A stretch of DNA of 37,755 nucleotides from a virus, in IMG/VR virus record IMGVR_UViG_3300037516_000096, positions 1 to 37,755 of that record. One strand, 5' to 3'. The notes below the pieces were generated by a model. The model ran no database searches. It was given only the letters and a program-made list of their open reading frames with translations, and was not told the DNA's origin. The translations under genes and the position numbers were made by a program. Below, in pieces: positions 1-7,393 of the stretch. Every line of letters begins with the position of its first letter. Positions within the stretch are counted from its first letter, which is position 1.

Positions 1-2195
1 ACGAACTTTTCTTTAAACTGATCAAATTCTTTAGCATCTTTTTTCTTTCCAATGATCTTTCTAACTTTATCTGCTTCCGACATGGACATACCGCCAAGGT
101 GTACGCATGCTTGCATAACTTGTTCTTGATAAAGAATACAGCCATAGGTGTCCTCCGTAAATTCTTTTAGTACTTGGTGTGTATAAGATATGTTTTGACG
201 ACCATGCTTACGATCAACATAGTCTTTTCCAATAGTATTCATTGCGCCTGGACGAACAAGAGCATTAGATGCAGCAAGTTCGTTTAGATTTTTGACACCC
301 ATCTTAACAAGAAGGTTTGTGTATGGTGCTGCTTCACACTGGAAAACGCCCTTTGTATACCCGTCTGACAGCATCTGATAAACATTTGCATCATCCATCT
401 TGATCTTAAGAAGGTCAATCTTCTTGCCATCTCGTTCTTTAATTATATCAATTGTATTCTTAAGAACAGATAAAGTTTTAAGCCCTAGAGCATCAATCTT
501 AATTAAACCAATTCTCTCTGCTTCTTCCATATCAACACCAACAACAGGGATTCTTTCATCGGATCCTGTCGAAGATCTTGTTTCAAGTGGTGCGTACCTA
601 AAGATTGGTTCTTTTGCAGTTACAACACCAGCAGCATGGATTCCTGTACCACGAATACGACCACGAAGTTGTTCTCCATAAATCTCTACCTCTGGATACT
701 TTTCACGAAACTCTCTTGTAGATTTAGATGTGCAGAAGTCGTCCCAAGTATCTACAGTTTTTAAAACCTTATTAACATCTGATAAAGGAATATTTAGTAC
801 TCGTGCAACATCTCTAACGATTCCCTTTCCAGTAAACTGAAGGAATGTAGCAATAGATGCAACATGTCGATACTGTCTAACAAGATAGTCTTTTACTTCT
901 TCACGACGAGTATCTTGAATATCTGTATCGATATCTGGAAAGTCGTTACGTTCTGGATTAATAAAACGGAAGAACAAAAGGTTGTGTTTGATAGGATCAA
1001 TGTCTGTAATCTTTAGTGCATAACAAACAAGAGAGCCAGCAGATGAACCACGACCTGGCCCAACCATAATCTCTTCCTTCTTAGCCCAGTTAATCATGTT
1101 ACTTACAACAAGGAAGTATGGAGCAAACTTCTTATCCTTAATAATCTGCAACTCTTCTTCAAGTCTATCAAGGTACTCTTTGTTTTCTGATAAACCACGC
1201 TCAGCCAAACCTTCTAGTGCAACCTTCGCAAGTTCCTTATCAGGACTCTTGTACTGTACTGGAAGGAGGTTTAGTCCTTCTTGAATGCCATAGTCTCCTA
1301 CTGTCTCTGCTAATAGGAGTGTATTCGAATATATGTCTGGTCTATCAATACCCTGCGATTCCATGGCTGCTTTGATTTCTTCATAAGACAGAAGGTGGAT
1401 ATCAAACTTATTAAATGTAATCTGACGGTCTTCACCATAAAGATAGTCAAGGCGTTCCATCATGTTTGCCTTCTTCTTTGACTTTTCGTATGTTGCATCC
1501 TTTACGAACTTTCCATGTGTATTCATGAGCAACTTAAACTCTTGAACTTCTTTTTGTGATGGATCAACATGGTGGCAGTCTGGGGTAACAATAACCTTAA
1601 TGCCAAACTCGTCCGCAAGTTCAATTAAATACTTATTGATGTGTGCTTCATTGTGAGGCATAACCTCAATATAGTAGTCATCAGCAAAGCGTTCTTTAAA
1701 CCAAGAAATATACTTCTTGGCAAGAGCAAACTCTTCTTCCTCAAGTGCTTTAACTAAAACACTACTTGGGCAAGCAGAAGAAACAATAATTCCTTCTTTA
1801 TACTTTTCTAATATAGTAAAATCAAATCGTGGCTTCTTAAAAAAACCATCTGTCCAAGATAGTTCACTAATCTTGTTAAGATTTTCTAAACCAATTTGAT
1901 TCTTGGCTAGAAGGATAATGTGATTGTAGACAAGATCTTGTTGACCTTCTCTTTCAGACTTATCTCTTGTATCAGATATGTCTGCACACATGTATCCTTC
2001 TAGACCTAGAATTGGCTTAATGCCCTTTGCTTTTGCAATACGGTGCAGTTCCCTATGCCCAGATAAAGTACCGTGGTCAGTGATGGCAATTGCTGGCATC
2101 CCTAACTCAACTGCACGGTCAACGTATTCTTCTGGAGTAGCAATCCCATCAAATAAACTAAAATGGGTGTGGACATGTAAGCCTACGTAATTCAT
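1..2195 (-). CDS. dnaE: DNA polymerase III alpha subunit, C-terminus cut by window edge
   Basis: Replicative DNA polymerase of the bacterial C family. The ATG at 2195 opens a frame without a stop down to base 1 (about 731 residues); the missing 3' part lies outside the window. The N-terminal PHP domain is visible: HVHTH at residues 7-11, TDHG at 39-42, GLEGY at 64-68 and a later PDCHHVDP. The polymerase core has GPGRGSSAGSLV near residue 380, the catalytic pair in FPDIDTDIQD near 420 and the third acidic residue in KIDALGLKTL near 567, matching D401, D403 and D555 of E. coli DnaE. The start follows the ssDNA-binding gene's TAA by only three bases with no clear Shine-Dalgarno, so translation is probably coupled. 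With the helicase, primase and ssDNA-binding protein just upstream it forms a phage replisome operon. Confidence 0.95.
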   Translation of the reverse strand, partial: MNYVGLHVHTHFSLFDGIATPEEYVDRAVELGMPAIAITDHGTLSGHRELHRIAKAKGIKPILGLEGYMCADISDTRDKSEREGQQDLVYNHIILLAKNQIGLENLNKISELSWTDGFFKKPRFDFTILEKYKEGIIVSSACPSSVLVKALEEEEFALAKKYISWFKERFADDYYIEVMPHNEAHINKYLIELADEFGIKVIVTPDCHHVDPSQKEVQEFKLLMNTHGKFVKDATYEKSKKKANMMERLDYLYGEDRQITFNKFDIHLLSYEEIKAAMESQGIDRPDIYSNTLLLAETVGDYGIQEGLNLLPVQYKSPDKELAKVALEGLAERGLSENKEYLDRLEEELQIIKDKKFAPYFLVVSNMINWAKKEEIMVGPGRGSSAGSLVCYALKITDIDPIKHNLLFFRFINPERNDFPDIDTDIQDTRREEVKDYLVRQYRHVASIATFLQFTGKGIVRDVARVLNIPLSDVNKVLKTVDTWDDFCTSKSTREFREKYPEVEIYGEQLRGRIRGTGIHAAGVVTAKEPIFRYAPLETRSSTGSDERIPVVGVDMEEAERIGLIKIDALGLKTLSVLKNTIDIIKERDGKKIDLLKIKMDDANVYQMLSDGYTKGVFQCEAAPYTNLLVKMGVKNLNELAASNALVRPGAMNTIGKDYVDRKHGRQNISYTHQVLKEFTEDTYGCILYQEQVMQACVHLGGMSMSEADKVRKIIGKKKDAKEFDQFKEKF

Positions 2196-2198
2196 CTA

Positions 2199-2846
2199 TT
2201 ACCAGTCAGTATTTGTGCTGGTAACGGATGGGCTGTCAAAGCCAAGGTAGAACGCTTCTTGTTCTGCATAAGGAACCTTACGAAGAGCAGACTCTAGTGG
2301 ATATGGCTCAATGCCAGTCCAATCAAATGGCTCCTTGTCTGGTGCAGATGGGATCAGTGTGTAATTGGTTTCAGTTCCCTGACCATTACGCTTTAACTTC
2401 CAGAGAACATTTGAAATGCTTCCAGTCTCCATTGCGTATTCCTTGATTGTGTTAAATGATGATTGCTTGCTGATACCCATTGACCAGATAGCAACATATG
2501 GTGGCTCTAGGCCATCGTCTACAACTACGTTGCAGTAGAAACGAAGACGGGCTCTCCAGCCAGCCTTTGGATCCTTGCGGTGCATCTCTTCTGCCCAGTC
2601 ACGGCCTTCTTCATCCATTGTGTCTACAGCCTTACGCTTGTAGTCCTTTGGGTTTGTGTGTTCTTTAACAACTAGTGCAAGTCCACGGCTTTCGTTATAG
2701 TTTGCAGAGTCTTCGTCAAGTTCTTCAATAAAACGAATCTTTGCTGATTGTCCGTCTGCTAACTTTAGCCAACGAACCTTTGGTCCATCTGATTTTGGTT
2801 TGTCGAGCAGGGCATTGATTGCTTTTAGTCCCTTTACTACGCTCAT
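2199..2846 (-). CDS. ssDNA-binding protein, phage gp32-like
   Basis: Predicted 215-residue single-stranded DNA-binding protein that would coat template DNA for the neighbouring helicase and polymerase. The call rests on overall similarity, as I remember it, to actinophage proteins annotated as ssDNA binding (N-terminal KxRFIEELDED, then GLALVVKEHTNP, then an aromatic-rich beta region), and on its place between primase and polymerase III. Such relatives usually have a zinc-binding cysteine cluster after the TNP segment. Here the equivalent stretch, residues 73-90 (AVDTMDEEGRDWAEEMHR), has no cysteine, and the protein's only cysteine is near residue 105. The C-terminus ends TNTDW and is not the acidic DDDIPF-type tail of cellular SSB. 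The ATG has a good Shine-Dalgarno (AAGGAG, 7 nt spacing). Not an obvious OB-fold SSB by eye, so a fold prediction would help. Confidence 0.65.
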   Translation of the reverse strand: MSVVKGLKAINALLDKPKSDGPKVRWLKLADGQSAKIRFIEELDEDSANYNESRGLALVVKEHTNPKDYKRKAVDTMDEEGRDWAEEMHRKDPKAGWRARLRFYCNVVVDDGLEPPYVAIWSMGISKQSSFNTIKEYAMETGSISNVLWKLKRNGQGTETNYTLIPSAPDKEPFDWTGIEPYPLESALRKVPYAEQEAFYLGFDSPSVTSTNTDW

Positions 2847-2870
2847 ATATTTCTCCTTTGTGTTGTTATA

Positions 2871-3815
2871 TTAGTTTAGCATAGAGTATATGGATTTGTC
2901 AAATGAGAAGTCAAGTTCCTTAATTGATTTATCATCCATATCGCCTATGTCTTTATATTGTTTATCTAGTTTGATAACGGATACACGAGATCCTAGTTTT
3001 TCAACTATCTTAGATTTCATATTTCCTCCCGCCTCATCATTATCAGCAATAACAATAATGCTATTGAAGTATTTCTGAAGCAATTCTATTTGTGTGTTTG
3101 ACACATTCGCCCCCAGTGTAGCCACTGCAGAGATGCCAACTTGGTCAAGTCTAATAGCGTCAAATGAGGACTCAACCACATATACGCTATCTAACATTTT
3201 TACTCTGTTTAAATTAAAAAGGGTTTTTGATTTTGGGAGTCCAGGAGTATTCTTAAACTCTTTGCCCTCAATAGATCTTCCTACAAAACCAATTGGCATT
3301 CCATCTGGGCTATGTACTGGAACAGTTACCATGTCTTGTTTTTCTGAGTAGCCTAAAGAAAATTTTGACCAAGAAGAAAGTTCAATCTTACGATACCTAA
3401 AATAATCTTTTGCTCTTTCTGATGAAATAAGATTATTATGCAAACGCTTAAGGATCAGTTCGTCAAACAAAACAAACTCTGGTTTTTGATACAGGGCTTT
3501 GTTAATATCTTGCTCTAGATTTCCTTCTGATTCTTTGCTCTTAATAAATCTTTCAGACTCAAAATAGGTTCTTCCAGAAACATGCATTACGAACTCTGTT
3601 AAATTTGAAACATGCTGGCAAGAAAAACAAAAGAATGTTCCGCTATATTTATCTACTTCTCCTGCTGGTGTTCGGGTGTTATTGTGATATGGACAAAAAA
3701 TTATATAATCGGAATCAATTTCTGACTCAACATCTATACCTGCTCCTGTGAGAACTCTTTTAATTTGTTCTTTGGTATACCTATTGGTTTGGTTCCGTCT
3801 ATTCCTGCTATCCAT
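2871..3815 (-). CDS. DnaG-like primase, zinc finger plus TOPRIM
   Basis: Makes RNA primers for lagging-strand synthesis. The N-terminal CHC2-type zinc site is C41-P-Y-H44 with C63-F-S-C66. The TOPRIM domain has VYVVESSFDA (catalytic E215), the GANVSNTQ turn near 235-242, and IADNDEAGG with D258 and D260. At 314 residues it is about half the length of cellular DnaG and lacks a recognisable C-terminal DnaB-interaction domain, as in other short phage primases. The chosen ATG is preceded by AAGGA at suitable spacing. The start lies inside the upstream gene and the two reading frames overlap by 82 nt. The order helicase, small gene, primase, ssDNA-binding protein, polymerase supports a role in the same replication complex. 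Confidence 0.92.
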   Translation of the reverse strand: MDSRNRRNQTNRYTKEQIKRVLTGAGIDVESEIDSDYIIFCPYHNNTRTPAGEVDKYSGTFFCFSCQHVSNLTEFVMHVSGRTYFESERFIKSKESEGNLEQDINKALYQKPEFVLFDELILKRLHNNLISSERAKDYFRYRKIELSSWSKFSLGYSEKQDMVTVPVHSPDGMPIGFVGRSIEGKEFKNTPGLPKSKTLFNLNRVKMLDSVYVVESSFDAIRLDQVGISAVATLGANVSNTQIELLQKYFNSIIVIADNDEAGGNMKSKIVEKLGSRVSVIKLDKQYKDIGDMDDKSIKELDFSFDKSIYSMLN

Positions 3816-4060
3816 TCGCTTTTCCTTTTCCCTACATATATTCCGTATATTGTTAATTCGAACTCAAAGTATTTCTTCTTCTCATTATAGTCTATCGTAA
3901 AATCTGGTTCTATGTCAAATCTTGGAACACATCCACTGATCTTCATTTCTGAAACAACCAGTCTGATATATTCAGTCTTTAGCCTGCCTATGGCTGATTC
4001 ATCGTGGATAACCCCATTTAAATTGAACTTCTTTATCTGCTTGTGATGATAACGAACCAT
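3734..4060 (-). CDS. Small conserved-type protein of unknown function between helicase and primase
   Basis: A 108-residue basic, soluble protein (start MVRYHHKQIKKFNLNG, end KLKEFSQEQV). I do not recognise a domain. The middle has a beta-type alternation (DFTIDYNEKKKYFEFELTIY). It is accepted as real because the space between the helicase stop and the primase start would otherwise be empty, because it has its own -10-like element (TATAAT, 4068-4073) seven bases before the ATG, and because codon use looks like that of its neighbours. Its 3' end overlaps the primase by 82 nt. A primase or helicase accessory role is only a guess from position. Confidence 0.7.
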   Translation of the reverse strand: MVRYHHKQIKKFNLNGVIHDESAIGRLKTEYIRLVVSEMKISGCVPRFDIEPDFTIDYNEKKKYFEFELTIYGIYVGKRKSEWIAGIDGTKPIGIPKNKLKEFSQEQV

Positions 4061-4067
4061 AATTCAT

Positions 4068-4073
4068 ATTATA
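4068..4073 (-). promoter_or_regulatory. -10 element, near-leaderless start of the 4060 gene
   Basis: On the minus strand TATAAT (preceded by AGG, so not an extended -10) lies directly after the helicase stop codon. It ends 7 nt before the ATG at 4060. No Shine-Dalgarno fits in that gap. The expected transcription start would fall at or next to the start codon. Confidence 0.5.
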
Positions 4074-4074
4074 C

Positions 4075-5295
4075 CTACTTATCTTCAAAATCTTTATATC
4101 TATAGTATCCCTTGTCAAAATCACACTGGACTAAGAAGTCTCCCATAAAGCCATTACGGTTCTTTCTAAAAGCGCACTCAATGATATCACTATTTGTAGC
4201 ACGACCAAGTGCTAAAACCCAGTCTGCATCATATGCAATCTGTCTAGACCAAGCAGTTTGACCTAGGGTAGGAACTCCACTAAGATCATTAACATCGTCT
4301 GGTGTTGCAGATGAGATAGCGATAATTGGAACCTCTTCACCAATAGCCATAAGTTTTAGTTCTCTTGAAAGGTTCTTCATTCGTACCGTTTCATTATCTG
4401 ACTTCTGATTAGGAGCCATCAACTGTAGATAGTCGACAATTACAAAGTCTGGTTTATACTGATCAATCTTTCCACGAAGGACTGATGGATTGATTTCTCC
4501 GCCTTGGTCATTTGAAATAATGTGAAACTCTGGCTTACCCTGCAGATGCTTTGCATGCCACATCTTTAAGGTTTCCATTTCAACTTCACCATTGCTGAGT
4601 TTTCTATGAGACCAAAGTCCCTCACCCATAATTGTAAAAACACGATTACGAACTTCTGTCTCTGACATCTCAAGAGATATTACAAGGGGGCTCTTACCCT
4701 GTTTCCAGGCCTGTACAGCGAAGTAAAGAGCCATCCATGACTTTCCTATACCTGGATATGCTAGAAAGACTCCTAGGTGCCCTGGCATAATTCCAGAAGG
4801 AAGATAGTTATCAAACCCTGGTAGATTAGTTTTAATTCCAACATGGCCTGCTGCTTGCTGAATCTTTAAGTTTTCAAAGTATGCAACTGCTGATTCAAGA
4901 TCAGTAACATCGATATCACGAATTGCTGAAGTATTTTTCTTTAACTCTGAAGTCTGAGTAATTAAGTTATCTAGTGCTTTGTTTCCCTGACCCTGCTGAA
5001 CATCTCCAGCAGCAGATCTAAGAATATCTTTTAGGCTATCATTTAGGTATTCTGTTTGTAATTCTTCAAGGTGGTGCTTTGTTGACCCAACACCTGCAAC
5101 AGGTTCAAAGTCACGAAACTTTTCAACAACAAGGTTTGCTGGAGGCACAGAACTATTGTGTTCAAAATAGTTTCTGATAAACTCCCAAAGGTCTGTATGA
5201 GTTCTTAGAAGATTATCTATATTGGCTTGCAGTAGAACATGAACCTGCTTGTCTTGTAAGACTGCAGATATTACCTTTGCTTCAGTGTTATTCAC
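4075..5295 (-). CDS. DnaB-like replicative helicase
   Basis: Hexameric 5'-3' helicase of the RecA-like SF4 family, unwinding DNA ahead of the phage polymerase. The 406-residue protein has an alpha-helical N-terminal part (to about 120), Walker A in AYPGIGKS (179-186, K185), the ISLEMSE motif with the probable catalytic E209, Walker B in FVIVDYLQL (284-292), the switch region around IIAISSATPDD, and a C-terminal arginine-rich segment (FRKNRNGFMG). The start codon is GTG at 5295, preceded by a perfect AAGGAG with 7 nt spacing, and it overlaps the end of the upstream gene by 8 nt. The N-terminal domain is short compared with cellular DnaB (about 470 residues), which is common in phages. No separate loader is recognised, but the small gene just upstream is a candidate by position. 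Confidence 0.93.
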   Translation of the reverse strand: MNNTEAKVISAVLQDKQVHVLLQANIDNLLRTHTDLWEFIRNYFEHNSSVPPANLVVEKFRDFEPVAGVGSTKHHLEELQTEYLNDSLKDILRSAAGDVQQGQGNKALDNLITQTSELKKNTSAIRDIDVTDLESAVAYFENLKIQQAAGHVGIKTNLPGFDNYLPSGIMPGHLGVFLAYPGIGKSWMALYFAVQAWKQGKSPLVISLEMSETEVRNRVFTIMGEGLWSHRKLSNGEVEMETLKMWHAKHLQGKPEFHIISNDQGGEINPSVLRGKIDQYKPDFVIVDYLQLMAPNQKSDNETVRMKNLSRELKLMAIGEEVPIIAISSATPDDVNDLSGVPTLGQTAWSRQIAYDADWVLALGRATNSDIIECAFRKNRNGFMGDFLVQCDFDKGYYRYKDFEDK

Positions 5296-5596
5296 TTAAC
5301 CACTCCTTAGCCATTTGTCTACGCTCTGCTCTTTCTTTGTCATCTTTAATCTTATCTCTTTGTGCCTGAAGAATTTTTTCTGCGTTGTATGCAAAGTAAT
5401 TCCAAGAAGGACTCTCTGCAACTGAAAAGTAATACTCAAGTATATCGTAACACCCAGACAAAGTATATGATTCAACAAGAGCATCGGATGCCCACTGCTC
5501 CACATTCAAATTAAGAGATGGCTTTGACTCGTACTTTGCAGTATGATACTTGCTGTATCTTGAAAGCAAAGCCATTCGGTCTTTGCGTTCGGCCAT
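5288..5596 (-). CDS. Small helical protein upstream of helicase, unknown function
   Basis: A 102-residue, mainly helical protein with an aromatic middle (YDILEYYFSVAESPSWNYFAYNAEKIL) and a charged C-terminal helix (KDDKERAERRQMAKEWL). No domain recognised. Its ATG overlaps the upstream gene's stop (TAATG), and its own end carries the Shine-Dalgarno and GTG start of the helicase, with an 8-nt overlap. That tight coupling is typical of proteins made in proportion to their neighbour, so a helicase-loader or replisome accessory role is possible, but nothing in the sequence proves it. Confidence 0.75.
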   Translation of the reverse strand: MAERKDRMALLSRYSKYHTAKYESKPSLNLNVEQWASDALVESYTLSGCYDILEYYFSVAESPSWNYFAYNAEKILQAQRDKIKDDKERAERRQMAKEWLSE

Positions 5597-5796
5597 TATT
5601 CGTTAATTTCGGACTTTGCTTCGTTAATCTTCTGTGCAAGTTTATCTTCAACAAACTTATAAACTCTTTCAAAAGCCTGATCTGTATTTTCTCCGTCACG
5701 CTTGGAGTCAACAACTCCCAAGTCTAGTCTAAGAGATTGAAAATTTCCTAGGTTAAGCGTATATCCTAGCGTTACTGATACCTTTGTTTCTTCCAT
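5596..5796 (-). CDS. Small protein of unknown function
   Basis: A 66-residue protein (MEETKVSVTLGYTLNL to KSEINE) with a beta-type N-terminal half and a charged helical C-terminal half. The ATG at 5796 is preferred over longer non-ATG starts because an AAAGG sequence lies about 9 nt upstream and because a start there clears the stop of the HTH gene (5811). It ends in a TAATG overlap with the next gene. No domain recognised. Its first half resembles a short beta sheet and might bind another small subunit, but this is a guess. Confidence 0.65.
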   Translation of the reverse strand: MEETKVSVTLGYTLNLGNFQSLRLDLGVVDSKRDGENTDQAFERVYKFVEDKLAQKINEAKSEINE

Positions 5797-5810
5797 TTTA
5801 ATGCCTTTCG

Positions 5811-6353
5811 CTAAATAGATTCGCTCCAAATTGGAACAAATCTCCCATCTTCAGTCTTTACATATGTAAGTATACCGTCTCCCATTCGTCTTGTCAACTC
5901 TTGAGCACTTGGTGTAATATCATTTGTTATTAAATTATCTTTTCTTGGTCTTCCAATATGGTATGTAGCAAGTATATCACGTATCTCTCTTACCTGCAAT
6001 TCTGAGTAATATGATCTTACTTGGAATCCTCTTGCTCCACCTTTTTGAGATCCCGTTGGAAATGGAATGACTCCTCGTTTCATTAATGATGGCATATATT
6101 TTTTATGACGATTAACTAAATCAGCAGTCTCTCTGACAGTATATGCTCTAAGCCTTTTCTTTTTAAAGTCACCAATAAGACAACTTTCTATTCTGTCTTG
6201 AGTTATATTATATACAGACATAATTCCATTAGATTTATTTAGGTGGTGTACCCTTACAAGATCACCATTTAAAAACCAAACTTTTTTATTTCCAGGAATT
6301 ACAGGGGCGAGATTGTAGCCTTCGCTTTCAATGCTTCCTTTTTTAAAAGCCAT
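5811..6353 (-). CDS. DNA-binding protein with MerR/excisionase-like HTH and AT-hook
   Basis: A 180-residue basic protein. Residues about 70-98 (AYTVRETADLVNRHKKYMPS, then LMKRGVIPFP) read as a MerR/excisionase-type winged helix-turn-helix, followed by SYYSELQVREI, a usual continuation of that fold. GRPRK at 134-138 is a canonical AT-hook core, which binds the minor groove of AT-rich DNA. The N-terminal 65 residues look like a small beta domain. The start ATG has GGAGG just 4 nt upstream, and that signal lies inside the zinc-ribbon gene, with which it overlaps by 55 nt. It sits where tail genes end and replication genes begin, so it may regulate that switch. A role in replication or DNA packaging is also possible. 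Confidence 0.75.
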   Translation of the reverse strand: MAFKKGSIESEGYNLAPVIPGNKKVWFLNGDLVRVHHLNKSNGIMSVYNITQDRIESCLIGDFKKKRLRAYTVRETADLVNRHKKYMPSLMKRGVIPFPTGSQKGGARGFQVRSYYSELQVREIRDILATYHIGRPRKDNLITNDITPSAQELTRRMGDGILTYVKTEDGRFVPIWSESI

Positions 6354-6490
6354 TTCCCCTCCAATGAATCGTTTGGTGGATTAAAAAATTTTCTATTTCC
6401 GCAGAGCATACAATATGTTTCTAAGTGCATAGGAGAACTATACTGTCTGTCGACAAACATTCTTCCCTTGCATCTTGAACATCTTAGCAT
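6299..6490 (-). CDS. Small zinc-ribbon protein
   Basis: A 63-residue protein with two CxxC knuckles, C4-S-R-C7 and C27-M-L-C30, spaced as in zinc ribbons, followed by a basic tail. The ATG at 6490 overlaps the stop of the upstream gene (TGATG), which supports this start over the TTG one codon earlier. The last 55 nt overlap the HTH/AT-hook gene in another frame. Such small zinc ribbons in phages are often DNA- or RNA-polymerase-binding regulators, but the target is unknown here. Confidence 0.75.
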   Translation of the reverse strand: MLRCSRCKGRMFVDRQYSSPMHLETYCMLCGNRKFFNPPNDSLEGKWLLKKEALKAKATISPL

Positions 6491-6930
6491 CAATTTGGAA
6501 TGCCAACTACTATGATGTTTAGTGCAACCGTTACATCTCCAGTTTCATTAAAAATTACTACACCCTCTACCTTTGAAGTTGTTACTGTTTTTAAAACAAC
6601 AGATACATTTTTTCCAGCAGAGGTGTTTGCAATGTTCAATGGTGTAGCAACGGCAATAGGAGTGTACTTAAAACTGGTATTAAAATCATAGGAAAATGCA
6701 ACGGAGTCTCCCTTTGTCTTGCTTGCGCTATTTACGATCTCTTTGTAGCCACCGATTATTTTTGCATCCGATGTCTTAACACTTTGCTGACCAATTCCTG
6801 GAACATCGATAGTAACATATTTTGATGTAGATATTGGTGTCTGTGCAATTAGTTTGTTAAGGGACTCTACAATTGTGTATATGTATCCAACATCTAGTGG
6901 TTGGCCTCGCTCTGGATATGGAATAGTCAT
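6490..6930 (-). CDS. Probable small tail or fibre protein with beta-sandwich C-terminus
   Basis: A 146-residue protein. Residues about 1-60 contain a helix (YIYTIVESLNKLIAQ). Residues about 75-146 follow the pattern of H-lectin or gp53-like fibre-tip domains: VAFSYDFNTSFKYTPIAVA, then several beta strands (SVVLKTVTT, EGVVIFNE), ending in NIIVVGIPN. It is the last gene of the minor tail cluster. Its extended -10 promoter (6937-6945) ends 6 nt before the ATG and there is no Shine-Dalgarno, so the transcript is probably leaderless. Function as a receptor-binding or tail-tip component is inferred from fold pattern and position. Confidence 0.6.
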   Translation of the reverse strand: MTIPYPERGQPLDVGYIYTIVESLNKLIAQTPISTSKYVTIDVPGIGQQSVKTSDAKIIGGYKEIVNSASKTKGDSVAFSYDFNTSFKYTPIAVATPLNIANTSAGKNVSVVLKTVTTSKVEGVVIFNETGDVTVALNIIVVGIPN

Positions 6931-6936
6931 ATTACT

Positions 6937-6945
6937 ATTATACCA
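6937..6945 (-). promoter_or_regulatory. Extended -10 promoter (TGGTATAAT), leaderless
   Basis: Minus-strand TGGTATAAT overlaps the stop codon of the upstream gene and ends 6 nt before the ATG at 6930. The expected start of transcription is the A of that ATG. I see no -35 consensus 17 nt upstream. Confidence 0.6.
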
Positions 6946-7393
6946 CTAGGCTAATCGAATCAGATTCAAAAATTTTGGCATGCTCAAACTTCTTTGTAGG
7001 GAATGTAGGAATCTGAACACAGACCTTTACAGATGTTGCACCTTGTTTTGCCAACACTGTGTATGATGGAGTCAGAACCCTTTTTTCATATACCCAGTCA
7101 GCGCTGTCCCATTTTAAGTATATGTCAAACTCGTTATTGATATCTGCTGTTGGAGTCCAGGCTACAGAGATAATCTTTTTGGTTGGATCTAGGCCTATTG
7201 CAAAATTTACTGCTGGAGTATCATCATCTATATAAGGAAGCACTGGTAGTTTGTACTGAGGCGACCAGTGAGAAGTTCTGTTTCTATCCTCTGAAACAAT
7301 TCTGTATCTAACAATGTATGACTCAGTGTCTCCGCTATATGCTGGAAGTTTTGACTTAGGGACAATTACTCTTTTTATTTTTTCTGTTGCCAT
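6938..7393 (-). CDS. Fibronectin type III-like minor tail protein
   Basis: A 151-residue protein made of one or more beta-sandwich segments. SYIVRYRIVSEDRNRTSHWS and later ISVAWTPTADINNEFDIYLKW read like the strands of fibronectin type III or Ig-like domains of phage tail tips. It starts at an ATG overlapping the upstream stop (TAATG), and it ends inside the promoter of the next gene. Probably a virion surface component, possibly binding carbohydrate. The specific partner cannot be told from the sequence. Confidence 0.6.
   Translation of the reverse strand: MATEKIKRVIVPKSKLPAYSGDTESYIVRYRIVSEDRNRTSHWSPQYKLPVLPYIDDDTPAVNFAIGLDPTKKIISVAWTPTADINNEFDIYLKWDSADWVYEKRVLTPSYTVLAKQGATSVKVCVQIPTFPTKKFEHAKIFESDSISLVV

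Noticed and set aside
400-1284. Plus-strand short frames opposite the polymerase III alpha gene
   Set aside because: The opposite frame contains all polymerase motifs and is unbroken. The plus-strand frames are Ser/Pro/Leu-rich shadows.
2847-2870. Promoter between primase and ssDNA-binding gene
   Set aside because: There is only a weak TATAAC-like match without the TGN extension, in AT-rich sequence. The gene has a good Shine-Dalgarno and can be read from the upstream transcript.
5296-5714. Two minus-strand short frames (67-69 codons) overlapping the small genes upstream of the helicase
   Set aside because: They overlap better-supported frames that are joined by stop/start overlaps, and have no Shine-Dalgarno of their own.
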